A DNA stretch of 64,000 nt from Agrobacterium albertimagni AOL15 (GCF_000300855.1 NZ_ALJF01000013.1:124001-188000), one strand, 5' to 3'. Positions 8,949 through 18,095 are shown, numbered from the stretch's first letter. A program made the numbers and translations. The notes: generated by a model not told the origin, from the sequence alone.

Positions 8949-11657
8949 ATGAATATGCAGTCCAGGCCAGATCTGGCCAACAACAAGAATGAAACCATCC
9001 TTTTGCCTGTCGAGGGCATGACCTGCGCCTCCTGTGTGCGGCGGGTGGAAAAGGCCGTGGCGGCGGTGCCGGGGGTCGAGGCGAGCGCGGTGAATTTCGC
9101 GACCGAGACCCTGTCGGTGACGCCCGGCAAGGGCTTTACGGCAGGCGCCCTGCTCGAAGCGATCGACAAGGCCGGCTATGAGGCCAAGGCCGAGACGTTG
9201 GTGCTCGAGGTCGAGGACATGACCTGCGCCTCCTGCGTGTCGCGGGTCGAGAAGGCCTTGAAATCGGTGCCGTCGGTCGAGACGGCAAGCGTCAATCTCG
9301 CGACCGGCGAGGCAATCGTGAAGGTGCTGGGCGGGGCATTGGCCCTGCCGGCGCTCACCGCAGCCGTGGCCAAGGCGGGGTATGCTGTCCGGCTTGTCGG
9401 TGCTTCAGCGGAGGAAGCCGCTGCCGCAGGCGGGCAGGGCGCCAGCGGCCACGCCGGCACTGGTGACGCGGCGATGTCAGCGGATCAGGCTGTCTCTGGA
9501 GGCCAGACGCTTGATGGCCGCGAGGCGCGGCGGGAGAAGGAGATCTCCGGGCTGAAGCGTGATTTCCTGATTGCCTTCGTGATGACACTGCCGCTCTTCG
9601 TCATGGAAATGGGCGGGCATATTTATCCGCCGCTGCATCATGTGCTGATGGATCTTTTCCCCGGCAACAGTCTGTATCTCCTGCAGTTTGCGCTGGCGAC
9701 GGCGGTTCTGGCCGGTCCCGGGCGGCGCTTTTATCTGAAAGGCTTTCCAGCACTCTGGCGTCTTGCCCCCGACATGAACGCGCTGGTTGCGATCGGTACC
9801 GGGGCCGCCTATCTCTATTCCGTCGTGACCACCTTTGCGCCCGAAATCCTGCCCGTCGATGCCCGGCATGTCTATTACGAGGCGGCGACCGTCATCGTCT
9901 CGCTGATCCTGCTCGGCCGGCTTCTGGAAGCGCGCGCCAAGGGCCGGACGGGGGCGGCGATCCGCAAGCTCGCGGGTCTGCAGGCGAAGACGGCCCGGGT
10001 CGAACGTGAGGGTGAGACACGCGATGTGCCGCTCTCCGAGGTGAGGCTCGGCGATGTCGTCGTCGTGCGTCCTGGTGAGCGTATTCCGGTCGATGGCCGG
10101 GTGATCGACGGGGCAAGCGCCGTCGACGAGGCGATGATCTCGGGCGAGCCGATCCCGGTCGAAAAAGGGCCGGGCGCCACCGTCATCGGCGGAACGGTCA
10201 ACGGTTCGGGGAGCTTCCGCTTCGAGGCGACAGGCATCGGCGCCGACATGATGCTGTCGCGCATCATCCGCATGGTCCAGGAGGCGCAAGGGGCAAAGCT
10301 TCCGATCCAGAAGCTGGTCGACGAGGTGACGGCCTGGTTCGTGCCCGCAGTCATCGGCATCGCGGTTGTGACTTTGTTCCTATGGCTGATCGTCGGGCCG
10401 GAGCCCGCTTATACCCATGGGCTCGTGGCGGCAGTGGCCGTGCTGATCATTGCCTGCCCTTGTGCCATGGGGCTGGCCACGCCCACCTCGATCATGGTCG
10501 GAACGGGGCGCGCCGCCGAACTCGGCGTGCTCTTTCGCAAGGGCGAGGCGCTACAGAGCCTCGGCCAGATCGACTGGGTTGTCATGGACAAGACCGGCAC
10601 GATCACGGCCGGAAAGCCCGAAGTGAGCGAGATCGTGACGGCAGAGGGGTTCGACGAGGCCGAGGTGCTGCGCCTGACCGCGAGCCTCGAGGCGCGCTCG
10701 GAGCACCCGCTGGCGGATGCCATCGTGCGGGCGGCTGAGGCGCGCGGGATGGCGCTGTCTGCCGTGGAGAATGTCGAGGCGGTGGCTGGGTTTGGCGTGA
10801 CCGGGATGGTCGAGGGCAGGCGGGTAGCTGCCGGGGCTGACCGGTTCATGGTGAAGCTCGGGGTGATGCCACACGGTCTCTCCCCCCTTGTGGGGGAGAT
10901 GGCCGGCAGGCCAGAGGGGGACTTTGTTTCGGGCTCTTTGCCAGCTCAAAGACCCCTCCCCAACCCCTCCCCAAAGGGGGGAGGGGCTGTCTCCGCCGCC
11001 AGCCTGCAGGCTGCCGTCACCCGTCTTGCCGACGAGGGCGCAAGTCCGCTTTACGTCGCCATCGACGGCAAGCTCGCAGCGGCAATTGCGGTTGCCGATC
11101 CGATCAAGGAGACGAGTGAACAGGCGATTGCAGCCCTGAAGGCTCGAGGTCTGAAGCTTGTCATGGTGACCGGCGACAACAGGCGCACCGCCGAGGCCGT
11201 GGCGAATAAAGCCGGCATCGATGCGGTGGTCGCCGAAGTGCTGCCGGAGGGAAAGGTGAGCGCGATCAAGGACCTGCAGGCGAAAGGTGAGAAGGTCGCC
11301 TTTGTCGGCGACGGCATCAATGATGCGCCGGCACTGGCAACGGCCGATGCCGGCATTGCGATTGGCACCGGCACGGATGTGGCAATCGAAAGCGCCGATG
11401 TCGTGCTGGTCGGCGGTGACCTGATGGGCGCGCTGCATGCGATCGAGCTCTCGGACAAGGTGATGGGCAATATCCGCCAGAACCTGTTCTGGGCCTTCGG
11501 CTACAATGTCGCGCTGATCCCGGTTGCGGCCGGGCTGCTCTATCCGCTCTTCGGCGTGACCTTTTCGCCGATGCTGGGGGCGGCGGCCATGGGGCTTTCG
11601 AGCGTGTTCGTGTTGTCGAATGCGCTGCGGTTGCGGACCGCGAAGGTGACGGGGTGA
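8949..11657 (+). CDS. copA: Copper-translocating P1B-type ATPase CopA
   Basis: 902 aa inner-membrane pump exporting Cu(I). Two N-terminal heavy-metal-associated domains each carry MTCASC (about residues 22 and 90). Eight membrane helices include the CPC motif (about 502). The phosphorylation loop has DKTG (Asp about 547), TGDNRRT and GDGIND (about 787). The ATG at 8949 has GGAGG 8 nt upstream. An odd feature is that residues of about 640-683, inside the nucleotide-binding domain, are encoded by a GC-rich palindromic repeat and have the composition of repeat translation ([23 protein letters not shown]). The insertion keeps the frame. Expression is probably induced by copper through the CueR-type promoter just upstream. 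Confidence 0.94.
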   Translation: MNMQSRPDLANNKNETILLPVEGMTCASCVRRVEKAVAAVPGVEASAVNFATETLSVTPGKGFTAGALLEAIDKAGYEAKAETLVLEVEDMTCASCVSRVEKALKSVPSVETASVNLATGEAIVKVLGGALALPALTAAVAKAGYAVRLVGASAEEAAAAGGQGASGHAGTGDAAMSADQAVSGGQTLDGREARREKEISGLKRDFLIAFVMTLPLFVMEMGGHIYPPLHHVLMDLFPGNSLYLLQFALATAVLAGPGRRFYLKGFPALWRLAPDMNALVAIGTGAAYLYSVVTTFAPEILPVDARHVYYEAATVIVSLILLGRLLEARAKGRTGAAIRKLAGLQAKTARVEREGETRDVPLSEVRLGDVVVVRPGERIPVDGRVIDGASAVDEAMISGEPIPVEKGPGATVIGGTVNGSGSFRFEATGIGADMMLSRIIRMVQEAQGAKLPIQKLVDEVTAWFVPAVIGIAVVTLFLWLIVGPEPAYTHGLVAAVAVLIIACPCAMGLATPTSIMVGTGRAAELGVLFRKGEALQSLGQIDWVVMDKTGTITAGKPEVSEIVTAEGFDEAEVLRLTASLEARSEHPLADAIVRAAEARGMALSAVENVEAVAGFGVTGMVEGRRVAAGADRFMVKLGVMPHGLSPLVGEMAGRPEGDFVSGSLPAQRPLPNPSPKGGGAVSAASLQAAVTRLADEGASPLYVAIDGKLAAAIAVADPIKETSEQAIAALKARGLKLVMVTGDNRRTAEAVANKAGIDAVVAEVLPEGKVSAIKDLQAKGEKVAFVGDGINDAPALATADAGIAIGTGTDVAIESADVVLVGGDLMGALHAIELSDKVMGNIRQNLFWAFGYNVALIPVAAGLLYPLFGVTFSPMLGAAAMGLSSVFVLSNALRLRTAKVTG
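10877..10998. repeat. GC-rich palindromic element inside copA
   Basis: The stretch holds CTCCCCCCTTGTGGGGGAGA followed by a GGCCGGCAGGCC core and then a second arm pair (CCCCTCCCC ... GGGGAGGGG). The same units occur between copA and cueR (11665-11797) and in ccmH (48420-48555). Its length is a multiple of three in effect, because copA stays open through it. Confidence 0.8.
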
Positions 11658-11664
11658 GGAGACA

Positions 11665-11797
11665 CTCTCCCCCCTTGTGGGGGAGATGTCGGCGAAGCCG
11701 ACAGAGGGGGGCGATCTGGGGTATGCTTTGGCGGAAGACGGCATGTGTTGCACCCCCCCTCTGTCCTGCCGGACATCTCCCCCACAAGGGGGGAGAG
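11665..11797. repeat. 133-bp element with perfect 26-bp terminal inverted repeats
   Basis: The 26 bases at 11665-11690 are the exact reverse complement of 11772-11797 (arms of CTCTCCCCCC...GAGATGTC type). It lies in the gap between copA and cueR and would form a very strong hairpin in a shared transcript. A partial further copy follows at about 11849-11885. Confidence 0.8.
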
Positions 11798-11909
11798 CGG
11801 ATTGCGGGGGAGGCCGCTGCTCCGCCCTGTCTTCCAACGCATGGGGGGCGCGTCTCCCCCACCGAGGGGGAGAGGAACTGAGGGGGCGGCGACGAAAGGA
11901 GAAACGACC

Positions 11910-12359
11910 ATGACGATGAATATCGGTGAAGCCTCGCATGCCTCGGGCGTGTCGGCCAAGATGATCCGCTATTATGAGGAGATCGGGCTGATTGCGCCGG
12001 CGGGCCGCACGGCCTCGAATTATCGGGTCTATGACGCCGACAGCGTCAACCGGCTGCGCTTCGTGCGGCGCTCGCGCAGCCTCGGCTTTTCGCTCGAGGA
12101 GACCGAGCGGCTGTTGAAGCTCTGGGACGACAAGGAGCGCGCGAGTGCCGAGGTGAAGGCCTTGGCGCTTGCCCATGTCGAGGAGCTGGAAGGAAAGATC
12201 GCGGAAATGCAGGCGATGCGCGACACGCTCGCCCATCTCGCCGAGCGCTGCCACGGAGACGACAGGCCGAACTGCCCGATCCTCGCCGATCTTGAGGGCA
12301 GACCGCTGCGGCAAAAGACCGCCGCCAAGGATGAGGGCGGCAACTGCTGCGGGGATTGA
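11910..12359 (+). CDS. cueR: Copper-responsive MerR-family regulator CueR/HmrR
   Basis: 149 aa. A MerR winged-helix N-terminus (MNIGEASHASGVSAKMIRYY, then YRVYDADSVNRLRFVRRSR) is followed by a long dimerisation helix and the metal loop: Cys at the start of the loop (ERCHGDDRPNCPIL) with the two-cysteine spacing of copper/silver sensors of the CueR class. A further CC pair lies at the C-terminus. GAAAGGAG precedes the ATG. It probably activates copA and copZ from the palindromes in their long-spacer promoters. Rhizobial members are often called HmrR. Confidence 0.9.
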   Translation: MTMNIGEASHASGVSAKMIRYYEEIGLIAPAGRTASNYRVYDADSVNRLRFVRRSRSLGFSLEETERLLKLWDDKERASAEVKALALAHVEELEGKIAEMQAMRDTLAHLAERCHGDDRPNCPILADLEGRPLRQKTAAKDEGGNCCGD

Positions 12360-12379
12360 CCTTGCCCCCATGGGAAGGT
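12356..12379 (+). promoter_or_regulatory. Second CueR-type operator, upstream of copZ
   Basis: TTGACC at 12356-12361 overlaps a 21-bp imperfect palindrome (12359-12379, ends ACCTT and AAGGT) matching the copA site. It overlaps the cueR stop codon. The -10 region 20 bp downstream is weak. It would let copZ respond to copper independently of read-through. Confidence 0.6.
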
Positions 12380-12437
12380 GCAGAAAGAGACTGGAAGCGA
12401 CGGCTCGACGCTGCCGGCAAATGGAAAGGACAAGACG

Positions 12438-12641
12438 ATGATCGGACAGACGATTTTCAAGATCGAGGACATGACCTGCGGGCACTGCGAGAAGACTGTG
12501 GTCAAGGCGCTGGCGGAGGTCTTGCCGGGCAAGGCTGTGACCATTGATCTCGCCGCCCGCAAGGCCTTCGTTGAGGGCGATGCGGCTCTCGCCGAAGAGG
12601 CGATCCGCGAGGCGGGCTATACGCCGGTGCGGGAAATGTGA
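12438..12641 (+). CDS. copZ: Copper chaperone CopZ
   Basis: 67 aa single heavy-metal-associated domain with the Cu(I)-binding motif MTCGHC near residue 13. It probably carries copper in the cytosol to CopA. The start codon is placed by the HMA domain, which begins at residue 5, and by GAAAGGA upstream. It is the third gene of the copA-cueR-copZ module and has its own CueR-like site. Confidence 0.9.
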   Translation: MIGQTIFKIEDMTCGHCEKTVVKALAEVLPGKAVTIDLAARKAFVEGDAALAEEAIREAGYTPVREM

Positions 12642-12642
12642 G

Positions 12643-12780
<138 letters not shown>

Positions 12781-12843
12781 CCCTTGCAAAGCTCTCAAAC
12801 CTCAATATATATGTAGTATCGTATATATCTTGGAGACGCCGCC

Positions 12844-13194
12844 ATGAGCAAGGACTACATCGCCATCACCCGGGATATCTCGAACGGGATCAAGACCTTG
12901 CGCAAGGACATTCCGGATGTGATGCAGGGCTTTTCGGCCATGGCCGGTGCGGCGACCAAGGACGGGGCGCTGTCGAAAAAGGTCAAGGAACTGGTGGCGC
13001 TCGGCATTGCGATCTCCACTCGCTGTGACGGCTGCATCGGGTTTCACACCGAAGCGCTGATCAAGCTCGGTTGCACCAAGGCAGAATTCGAGGAGACGCT
13101 GGGGCTTGCAGTCTACATGGGCGGTGGCCCGTCGCTGATGTATGCCGGCGACGCCATGGCTGCCTGGGAGCAGTTCGGCGGACCGGAGGCCTGA
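12844..13194 (+). CDS. AhpD-like carboxymuconolactone decarboxylase family protein
   Basis: 116 aa. It has the AhpD-core motif with redox cysteines and histidine (STRCDGCIGFHTEALIKLG) and the helical pattern of the carboxymuconolactone decarboxylase/AhpD family. Members with CxxC...H act as peroxidase-linked disulfide reductants; a decarboxylase role is unlikely with this motif. AT-rich upstream sequence (ATATATATGTAG ... CGTATATATC, about 12803-12830) forms an imperfect inverted repeat that could be promoter or operator. GGAG precedes the ATG. Confidence 0.82.
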   Translation: MSKDYIAITRDISNGIKTLRKDIPDVMQGFSAMAGAATKDGALSKKVKELVALGIAISTRCDGCIGFHTEALIKLGCTKAEFEETLGLAVYMGGGPSLMYAGDAMAAWEQFGGPEA

Positions 13195-13378
13195 GGCAGG
13201 CGCAAGCTGGGCCCGAGCCGGGGCGAAACCGGGCGCGACGTCGCCGGGTCGCGGCCCAAAAAATGCCGGACTTGCTTCGTTTTGCGCGTTCTAAATTAGC
13301 GAAAAATTTGCAGCACTCCGTCATGCTGATCTCAGATGCGGCGCCACTCGCGCGTCGCCAGGGAGCAATGGCCAGGGC

Positions 13379-14539
13379 ATGCAGACGGAGACGGGCGCGA
13401 AAGGGCGGTTGAACTGGCTGCTGCGCATGGCCCCCGAGGTGGAACGGGCCGAGGAACGGGATTTCGGCGCCGAGCGCATCCGGCATCTGCGCCATGCGAT
13501 CATCGTCGGCCTGATCGTCTACAACATCTACAATCTCACCAGCCTGCACCTGATGGCCGACATCCAGCCGTTCACGGTTGCCATGCGCCTCTTCGTGCTG
13601 GTGCCGGGCTCGCTGGCGATCTTCTACCTCGTGCCGCGCGTGCCGCCGGCGCTGCGCGAACTGCTCCTGCTCGGCGGCATGTTCGTCGCAAGCCTCCTGC
13701 CGCTCTATCTGCTCTACATCTCGCAATCGGCCTATGCGACCTATACGCTGGGCGAATTGCCGCTCGTCCTGCTCTTCGGCAACATGTTGCTGGTGCTACG
13801 TTTTCGCCTTGCCCTGATCTTCACCGCCGTCACCTGCCTGACGGCGCTCTTCGTCATTCACGCCAAGCCGGGTCTGGACGAGAACCTGATCTTTCCGCTG
13901 ACCGTGCAGGTGGTGACCGGTCTCTTCTTCACGCTCTACGGCAACTGGCATGTCGAGAGACAGCGCTGTCTCACCTATCTCGCCCGCTACGACGCGCAGA
14001 ACCGCGCTGACCTTGCGGAACGCCGCGGCGACCAGTTGCGCGATCTGACGCTCACCGACATGCTGACCGGGATTGCCAACCGCCGGCATCTCGACGAAAC
14101 GCTCGGCACCTGGCTCGCAGCGCCGGGCGCCGTGCTGCTGCTGATGGTCGATGTCGATCACTTCAAGGCCTTCAACGACCGCTTCGGCCATGTGGCGGGC
14201 GACGATTGCCTGCGCCGCATCGCCTCCGCCCTTGCCACCTTCGCCGCCCGCCATGACGGCTTTGTCGCCCGCTATGGCGGCGAGGAATTCACCCTGCTGT
14301 TTGCCGTCGACGCCGAGACCGGCGGCGCGTTTCTGGCCGACCGGCTGGTGCGAACCGTGCGCGAGCTTTCAATCCCGCATCCGGCCCGCGCCGACGGGCT
14401 GGCCCATGTCACGGTGTCGGTCGGCTATGCCGGGACCGGCGAGGGCGGCGTTCGGGAAGCGCGCGATCTGGTGACACGGGCGGATCTGGCGCTGTATGAG
14501 GCGAAGAGTGCGGGGCGGAACAGGTCGAAGGCGGGGTGA
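13379..14539 (+). CDS. Membrane GGDEF diguanylate cyclase
   Basis: 386 aa. About five or six hydrophobic helices lie between residues 40 and 190, then a GGDEF domain with VDVDHFKAFND and YGGEEFTL, both expected for an active cyclic di-GMP synthase. It is the third cyclase in this window and is built like the one at 1879-3069. It stands alone, upstream of the GTA cluster; whether it affects that cluster is not shown. The nearest alternative starts are downstream and would truncate the first hydrophobic region. Confidence 0.86.
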   Translation: MQTETGAKGRLNWLLRMAPEVERAEERDFGAERIRHLRHAIIVGLIVYNIYNLTSLHLMADIQPFTVAMRLFVLVPGSLAIFYLVPRVPPALRELLLLGGMFVASLLPLYLLYISQSAYATYTLGELPLVLLFGNMLLVLRFRLALIFTAVTCLTALFVIHAKPGLDENLIFPLTVQVVTGLFFTLYGNWHVERQRCLTYLARYDAQNRADLAERRGDQLRDLTLTDMLTGIANRRHLDETLGTWLAAPGAVLLLMVDVDHFKAFNDRFGHVAGDDCLRRIASALATFAARHDGFVARYGGEEFTLLFAVDAETGGAFLADRLVRTVRELSIPHPARADGLAHVTVSVGYAGTGEGGVREARDLVTRADLALYEAKSAGRNRSKAG

Positions 14540-14581
14540 GGGCGCGTGAGGTGGTGCCTACGTCAAATAGGAAAATAATCC

Positions 14582-14610
14582 TTGACACCGTGACGGTCGT
14601 CGGATAGGGT
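14582..14610 (+). promoter_or_regulatory. Candidate sigma-70 promoter at the head of the GTA cluster
   Basis: TTGACA (14582-14587), a 17-bp spacer and TAGGGT (14605-14610) lie about 100 bp upstream of the first gene of the phage-like cluster. The -35 is consensus and the -10 is poor, which would suit a promoter needing an activator. Confidence 0.45.
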
Positions 14611-14711
14611 TTGTGCATGATCGGAAAGCTGTGGCCTTGGGGGCCAGGGTGATCCGGAGAGGTTTGGAAAGGGTCCGCTTGGCGGGCCCTTCGTTCGTTT
14701 CGGAGGCGGCC

Positions 14712-15182
14712 ATGCTGGGCGAGGATCGATGCGGGGATCTCGAGGCGCTGCCTGACGTGATCGAGGTGAAGGCGGCAGGCGCTGGCGATCTGGAGCATTT
14801 GCTCCAGGAATTCACCATCGAAATGCGTGCCCAGTTCGACCTGTTTCGCCGCTTAAGGGCAGGCGCCGAGAGCCTAATCGACGGGGCCGACGAGGCACTG
14901 GCGAAACTGGCGCGCGCCGACATCAAGGCGGCGACCGATGCGATTGCGCTGATCGTGCGCACGCTGGAAAAGATCGATGCACTGTTGCGCCAGCTGGAGC
15001 GCGACCGGCTGGATGCGGAGGAACGTCTGCTCGAGGCGCGCGATCCGGAGATTTTGCGCGGCGAGGTGGAGGCTCTGATCGTAGCCAGGGTCGAGGCGGC
15101 GGTGGCCGAGCGGCTGGAGAGCGCGGTGGCGGCGAGGCTGGCAGAGGTTGCAGGATTGGCCGAGGGGCGGGGGCCGCCGTGA
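14712..15182 (+). CDS. Helical protein in the GTA g1 (small terminase) position
   Basis: 156 aa, almost entirely alpha-helical and charged, with a long coiled-coil-like region (LDAEERLLEARDPEILRGEV and Ala/Glu/Arg-rich C-terminus). I recognise no enzyme motif. It lies directly upstream of the large terminase with the same orientation, the place of g1/small terminase in RcGTA, and a DNA-recognition or packaging role is inferred from that alone. The ATG at 14712 has GGAGG 5 nt upstream; an earlier TTG/ATG at 14613 is possible but less like a translation start. Confidence 0.55.
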   Translation: MLGEDRCGDLEALPDVIEVKAAGAGDLEHLLQEFTIEMRAQFDLFRRLRAGAESLIDGADEALAKLARADIKAATDAIALIVRTLEKIDALLRQLERDRLDAEERLLEARDPEILRGEVEALIVARVEAAVAERLESAVAARLAEVAGLAEGRGPP

Positions 15183-15226
15183 GTGGGATTGACCGAAGCT
15201 TTCGAGGCCTAATGATGAACAAGGCT

Positions 15227-15451
15227 TGCCAACGGAACCGATCCCCTCACTTGCGAAATCTGAAGTTTAGGCGGCTTGCGCTCGCCTAAGCCTTCGATTT
15301 CGCTCTCTCCCCCACAGAGGGGGGAGAGGGAGCTCGGGGCTGGCGGCGGCGACCCCTCTCCCATCTGTGGGAGAGGTTACAAAATCGACGGCTTGGCCCG
15401 GTCAGGGCTAAACCTCAGATTTTGTTGGTGAGGGGATCGGTTCTGTTGGCA
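15227..15451. repeat. 225-bp long-palindrome repeat, copy 1
   Basis: Ends are near-perfect inverted repeats of 24 bp (left TGCCAAC...CCCTCAC, right GTGAGGGG...GTTGGCA). The interior has further nested inverted arms (AAATCTGAAGTTTAGGCGG, AACCTCAGATTTTGTTGG) and a GC-rich core. The same element occurs at 17157, 17809 and 21099. No ORF. Confidence 0.85.
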
Positions 15452-15556
15452 CCGGATCAAACGGATGCTTCGAGACCCGCCAAACGCGGGCACCTCAGCA
15501 TGAGGGCCACCGAGAAGGCTCAAATTGTTTTGCATGACCGCCCAAGGAGACTGCCG

Positions 15557-17098
15557 ATGACGCCGAAATCCCCGGGGCGGCGGACGAGGGATCGGGCGGC
15601 GAAGAATGTGCGGGCTGTATCCGCCATGATCGGGCAGGCCGCGGTGGAAGCCGAGGCGCTGGCCGGGATTGGCAAGAGAACCACGGCCGCTCTGGAGACT
15701 GTTGCCACGACGGTGACGCCCGAGACCTGGGCGGCGGCGGGGCTTGATGCTTCGGAGGCAGTGGTAAGGCATCGGATGCTGGACGTGCGGGTGGCGGCAA
15801 GGGCGGTGAGGTATGGCGACGGTGTCGCCGTCCGCCCTGAGGGAGCACTCGACCTCGCGCGGCTCTCACCTTGTGATCTTGCCTTTCTCGCCCGCGACTG
15901 GCCGCTTCTGGCGCGGCCCGAGCAATTGCCGCCGGAGGGGGATTGGCGCAACTGGCTGATCCTCGGCGGACGTGGATCCGGCAAGACGCGGGCAGGCGCC
16001 GAATGGGTGCAGGCGCAGGTGATCGCCGCGGGCAAGCGGACGGATCTGCGCATTGCGCTGGTGGCGGAGACGCTCGGCGATGCGCGCGAGGTGATGATCG
16101 ACGGGGCCTCGGGGCTTTCAAGGATTGCGAGACGCATGCGGCCGGAGGTGGAGATTTCCAGGCGACGGCTGGTCTGGCCGAACGGGGCGATCGCGCAGAT
16201 CTTTTCCTCGGAAGACCCCGAAAGCCTGCGTGGGCCGCAGTTTCATCTCGCCTGGTGCGACGAGCTGGCGAAGTGGAAACATGCCGACGAGACCTTCGAC
16301 ATGCTGCAGTTTGCGCTGAGATTGGGTGATGATCCGCGCCAGGTGGTTACGACGACGCCGCGGCCGGTGCCGCTTCTGAAGCGGCTGATGGCGGATGAGG
16401 GAACGGCGCTGACGAGGATGGCGACGGCGGCCAATGCGAGGCATCTGGCGCCGGGATTTCTGGCGGCGCTGTCCGCCCGTTATGGCGGGACAAGACTGGG
16501 GCGCCAGGAGCTCTATGGCGAACTGATCGAGGACCGGGCGGACGGCTTGTGGAAGCGGACGCGGCTCGACGAGATCGTGGTGAAATTGGCCGAACCCTTG
16601 CGGCGCATCGTGGTGGCAGTCGATCCGCCGGCGGGCGGGGTCTCCGCCTGTTGCGGCATTGTAGTGGCGGGTCTGAAGGAGAACGGCCAGGCGGTGGTGC
16701 TCTCCGATTGTTCGGTCGAGGGCACCGGCCCAGCCGGCTGGGCGCGGGCGGTGGTGTCGGCTTATCGGCGCTTCGAGGCCGACCGGGTGGTGGCCGAGGT
16801 GAACCAGGGCGGTGACATGGTGCGTGCCGTGCTCGAGGGTATCGAGGCGCGGCTGCCGGTCACGACGGTCCGAGCCACGCGCGGCAAGTTCCTGCGCGCC
16901 GAGCCGGTGGCGGCTCTCTATGAGCAGGGGCGGGTGCTGCATGCGGGGCGGTTTACCGAGCTTGAGGATCAGATGTGTGATTTCGGTCCGGAGGGATTGT
17001 CGAATGGGCGCTCGCCGGACCGGCTGGATGCGCTGGTCTGGGCGCTGACGGCGCTGATGCTGGAGGGTGGTGGCGAGCCGCGGATCCGGGGGGTGTGA
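15557..17098 (+). CDS. GTA/phage terminase large subunit (g2)
   Basis: 513 aa packaging motor. The ATPase domain has Walker A GGRGSGKTRAGAEW (about residues 137-150) and a Walker B region with LAWCDELAKW. The C-terminal nuclease part starts at RRIVVAVDPPAGG and includes an acidic site near VAEVNQGGDMV and DALVWAL. It belongs to the RcGTA g2 family (TerL) that cuts and translocates DNA into preformed heads. AAGGAG at 15544-15549 supports the ATG at 15557; the frame extends upstream into repeat sequence. It is intact and of normal length. It is separated from the portal gene by about 2.8 kb of unrelated genes and repeats, unlike in RcGTA where g2 and g3 are adjacent. Confidence 0.92.
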   Translation: MTPKSPGRRTRDRAAKNVRAVSAMIGQAAVEAEALAGIGKRTTAALETVATTVTPETWAAAGLDASEAVVRHRMLDVRVAARAVRYGDGVAVRPEGALDLARLSPCDLAFLARDWPLLARPEQLPPEGDWRNWLILGGRGSGKTRAGAEWVQAQVIAAGKRTDLRIALVAETLGDAREVMIDGASGLSRIARRMRPEVEISRRRLVWPNGAIAQIFSSEDPESLRGPQFHLAWCDELAKWKHADETFDMLQFALRLGDDPRQVVTTTPRPVPLLKRLMADEGTALTRMATAANARHLAPGFLAALSARYGGTRLGRQELYGELIEDRADGLWKRTRLDEIVVKLAEPLRRIVVAVDPPAGGVSACCGIVVAGLKENGQAVVLSDCSVEGTGPAGWARAVVSAYRRFEADRVVAEVNQGGDMVRAVLEGIEARLPVTTVRATRGKFLRAEPVAALYEQGRVLHAGRFTELEDQMCDFGPEGLSNGRSPDRLDALVWALTALMLEGGGEPRIRGV

Positions 17099-17156
17099 GG
17101 TCCCTCATGCTGAGGTGTTGTTACGATGCAGGGACCGCGGAAATTGCTTCGAGTTG

Positions 17157-17381
17157 TGCCGACTGAACTGATCCCCTCACTTGCGAAATCTGAAGTTTAG
17201 GCGGCTTACGCTCGCCTAAGCCTTCGATTTCGCTTTCTCCCCCACAGCGGGGGGAGAGGGAGCTCAGGGCTGGCGGCTGCGACACCTCTCCCCTTTGTGG
17301 GAGAGGTTACAAAATCGAGGGCTTAGCCCGATCAGGGCTAAACCTCAGATTTTGTTGGTGAGGGGATCGGTTCAACTGCCA
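17157..17381. repeat. 225-bp long-palindrome repeat, copy 2
   Basis: Same orientation as copy 3 (17809-18032) and nearly identical to it over the core. Together they bracket the DUF559 gene, whose stop codon starts 3 bp after this copy. Confidence 0.85.
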
Positions 17382-17384
17382 CCC

Positions 17385-17741
17385 TCACCCACCCGCATTT
17401 TGCAGCTCCGAAAGGATATGCCGGCAGACGTCATCGAGATGCTCCAGCACTTCGTCGTTCCAGAAACGCAGGATGCGGAAACCTTCGGCGCGGAAGAGGG
17501 CGTCGCGGCCGATGTCGTGGGCGCTGTCGCCGTGCTGCCCGCCGTCGACTTCGACGATGAGTTTCGCTTCGAAGCATACGAAATCGAGGATGTAGCCGCG
17601 GAGCGGCACCTGGCGGCGGAACTTTGCGCCGCCGAGCTGGCGGTCGCGGAGTGCCCGCCAGAGCATGGCTTCGGGTGTGGTAGGGTCGGCGCGCATTTGT
17701 CGTGCGCGGGCTTGGGCGAGGGGTTTCGGTTCGTAGCGCAT
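17385..17741 (-). CDS. DUF559 (Vsr-like) endonuclease-fold protein
   Basis: 118 aa. The DUF559 pattern is complete: TTPEAMLWRALRDRQLGGAK, FRRQVPLRGYILDFVCFEAKLIVEVDG with D and E-V-D-G acidic residues of a PD-(D/E)XK/Vsr-like core, then RILRFWNDEVL. The family is thought to consist of small nucleases related to very-short-patch repair enzymes; cellular roles are poorly known. The start at 17741 (MRYEPKPL) fits the family; the frame extends upstream into repeat 3. It is inserted between terminase and portal on the opposite strand to the GTA genes and flanked by two near-identical repeats, suggesting it arrived as a unit. Confidence 0.85.
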   Translation of the reverse strand: MRYEPKPLAQARARQMRADPTTPEAMLWRALRDRQLGGAKFRRQVPLRGYILDFVCFEAKLIVEVDGGQHGDSAHDIGRDALFRAEGFRILRFWNDEVLEHLDDVCRHILSELQNAGG

Positions 17742-17808
17742 GAACTGACCCTTTGGATGGGGGAAGTATGCGCTTTTGGGTTGTGTTTTCAAGTTATCAG
17801 TAGGGTTG

Positions 17809-18032
17809 TGCCTGTGTAACCGAACCCTCGCTTGCGAAATCTGAAGTTTAGGCGGCTTACGCTCGCCTAAGCCTTCGATTTCGCTTTCTCCCCCCACAGC
17901 GGGGGAGAGGGAGCGCAGGGCTGGCGGCTGCGACACCTCTCCCCTTTGTGGGAGAGGTTACAAAATCGAGGGCTTAGCCCGATCAGGGCCAAACCTCAGA
18001 TTTTGTTGGTGAGGGGATCGGTTCAGTAGGCA
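17809..18032. repeat. 225-bp long-palindrome repeat, copy 3
   Basis: Core nearly identical to copy 2. The left terminal arm is more degenerate than in copy 1. It ends directly before the terminator of the 41-aa gene. Confidence 0.83.
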
Positions 18033-18035
18033 TCC

Positions 18036-18072
18036 AAAACGAAAAACCGGCACCCTCTCGAGCGCCGGTTTC
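18036..18072 (-). terminator. Rho-independent terminator of the 41-aa gene
   Basis: Read on the minus strand, a GC-rich hairpin (AAACCGGCGCTC ... GGTGCCGGTTT) is followed by a T-rich tract (TTTTTCGTTTT). It begins about 25 bp after the stop codon of the small gene at 18096-18221. Confidence 0.75.
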
Positions 18073-18095
18073 ACACTGCAATGCGGTGGATCGGT

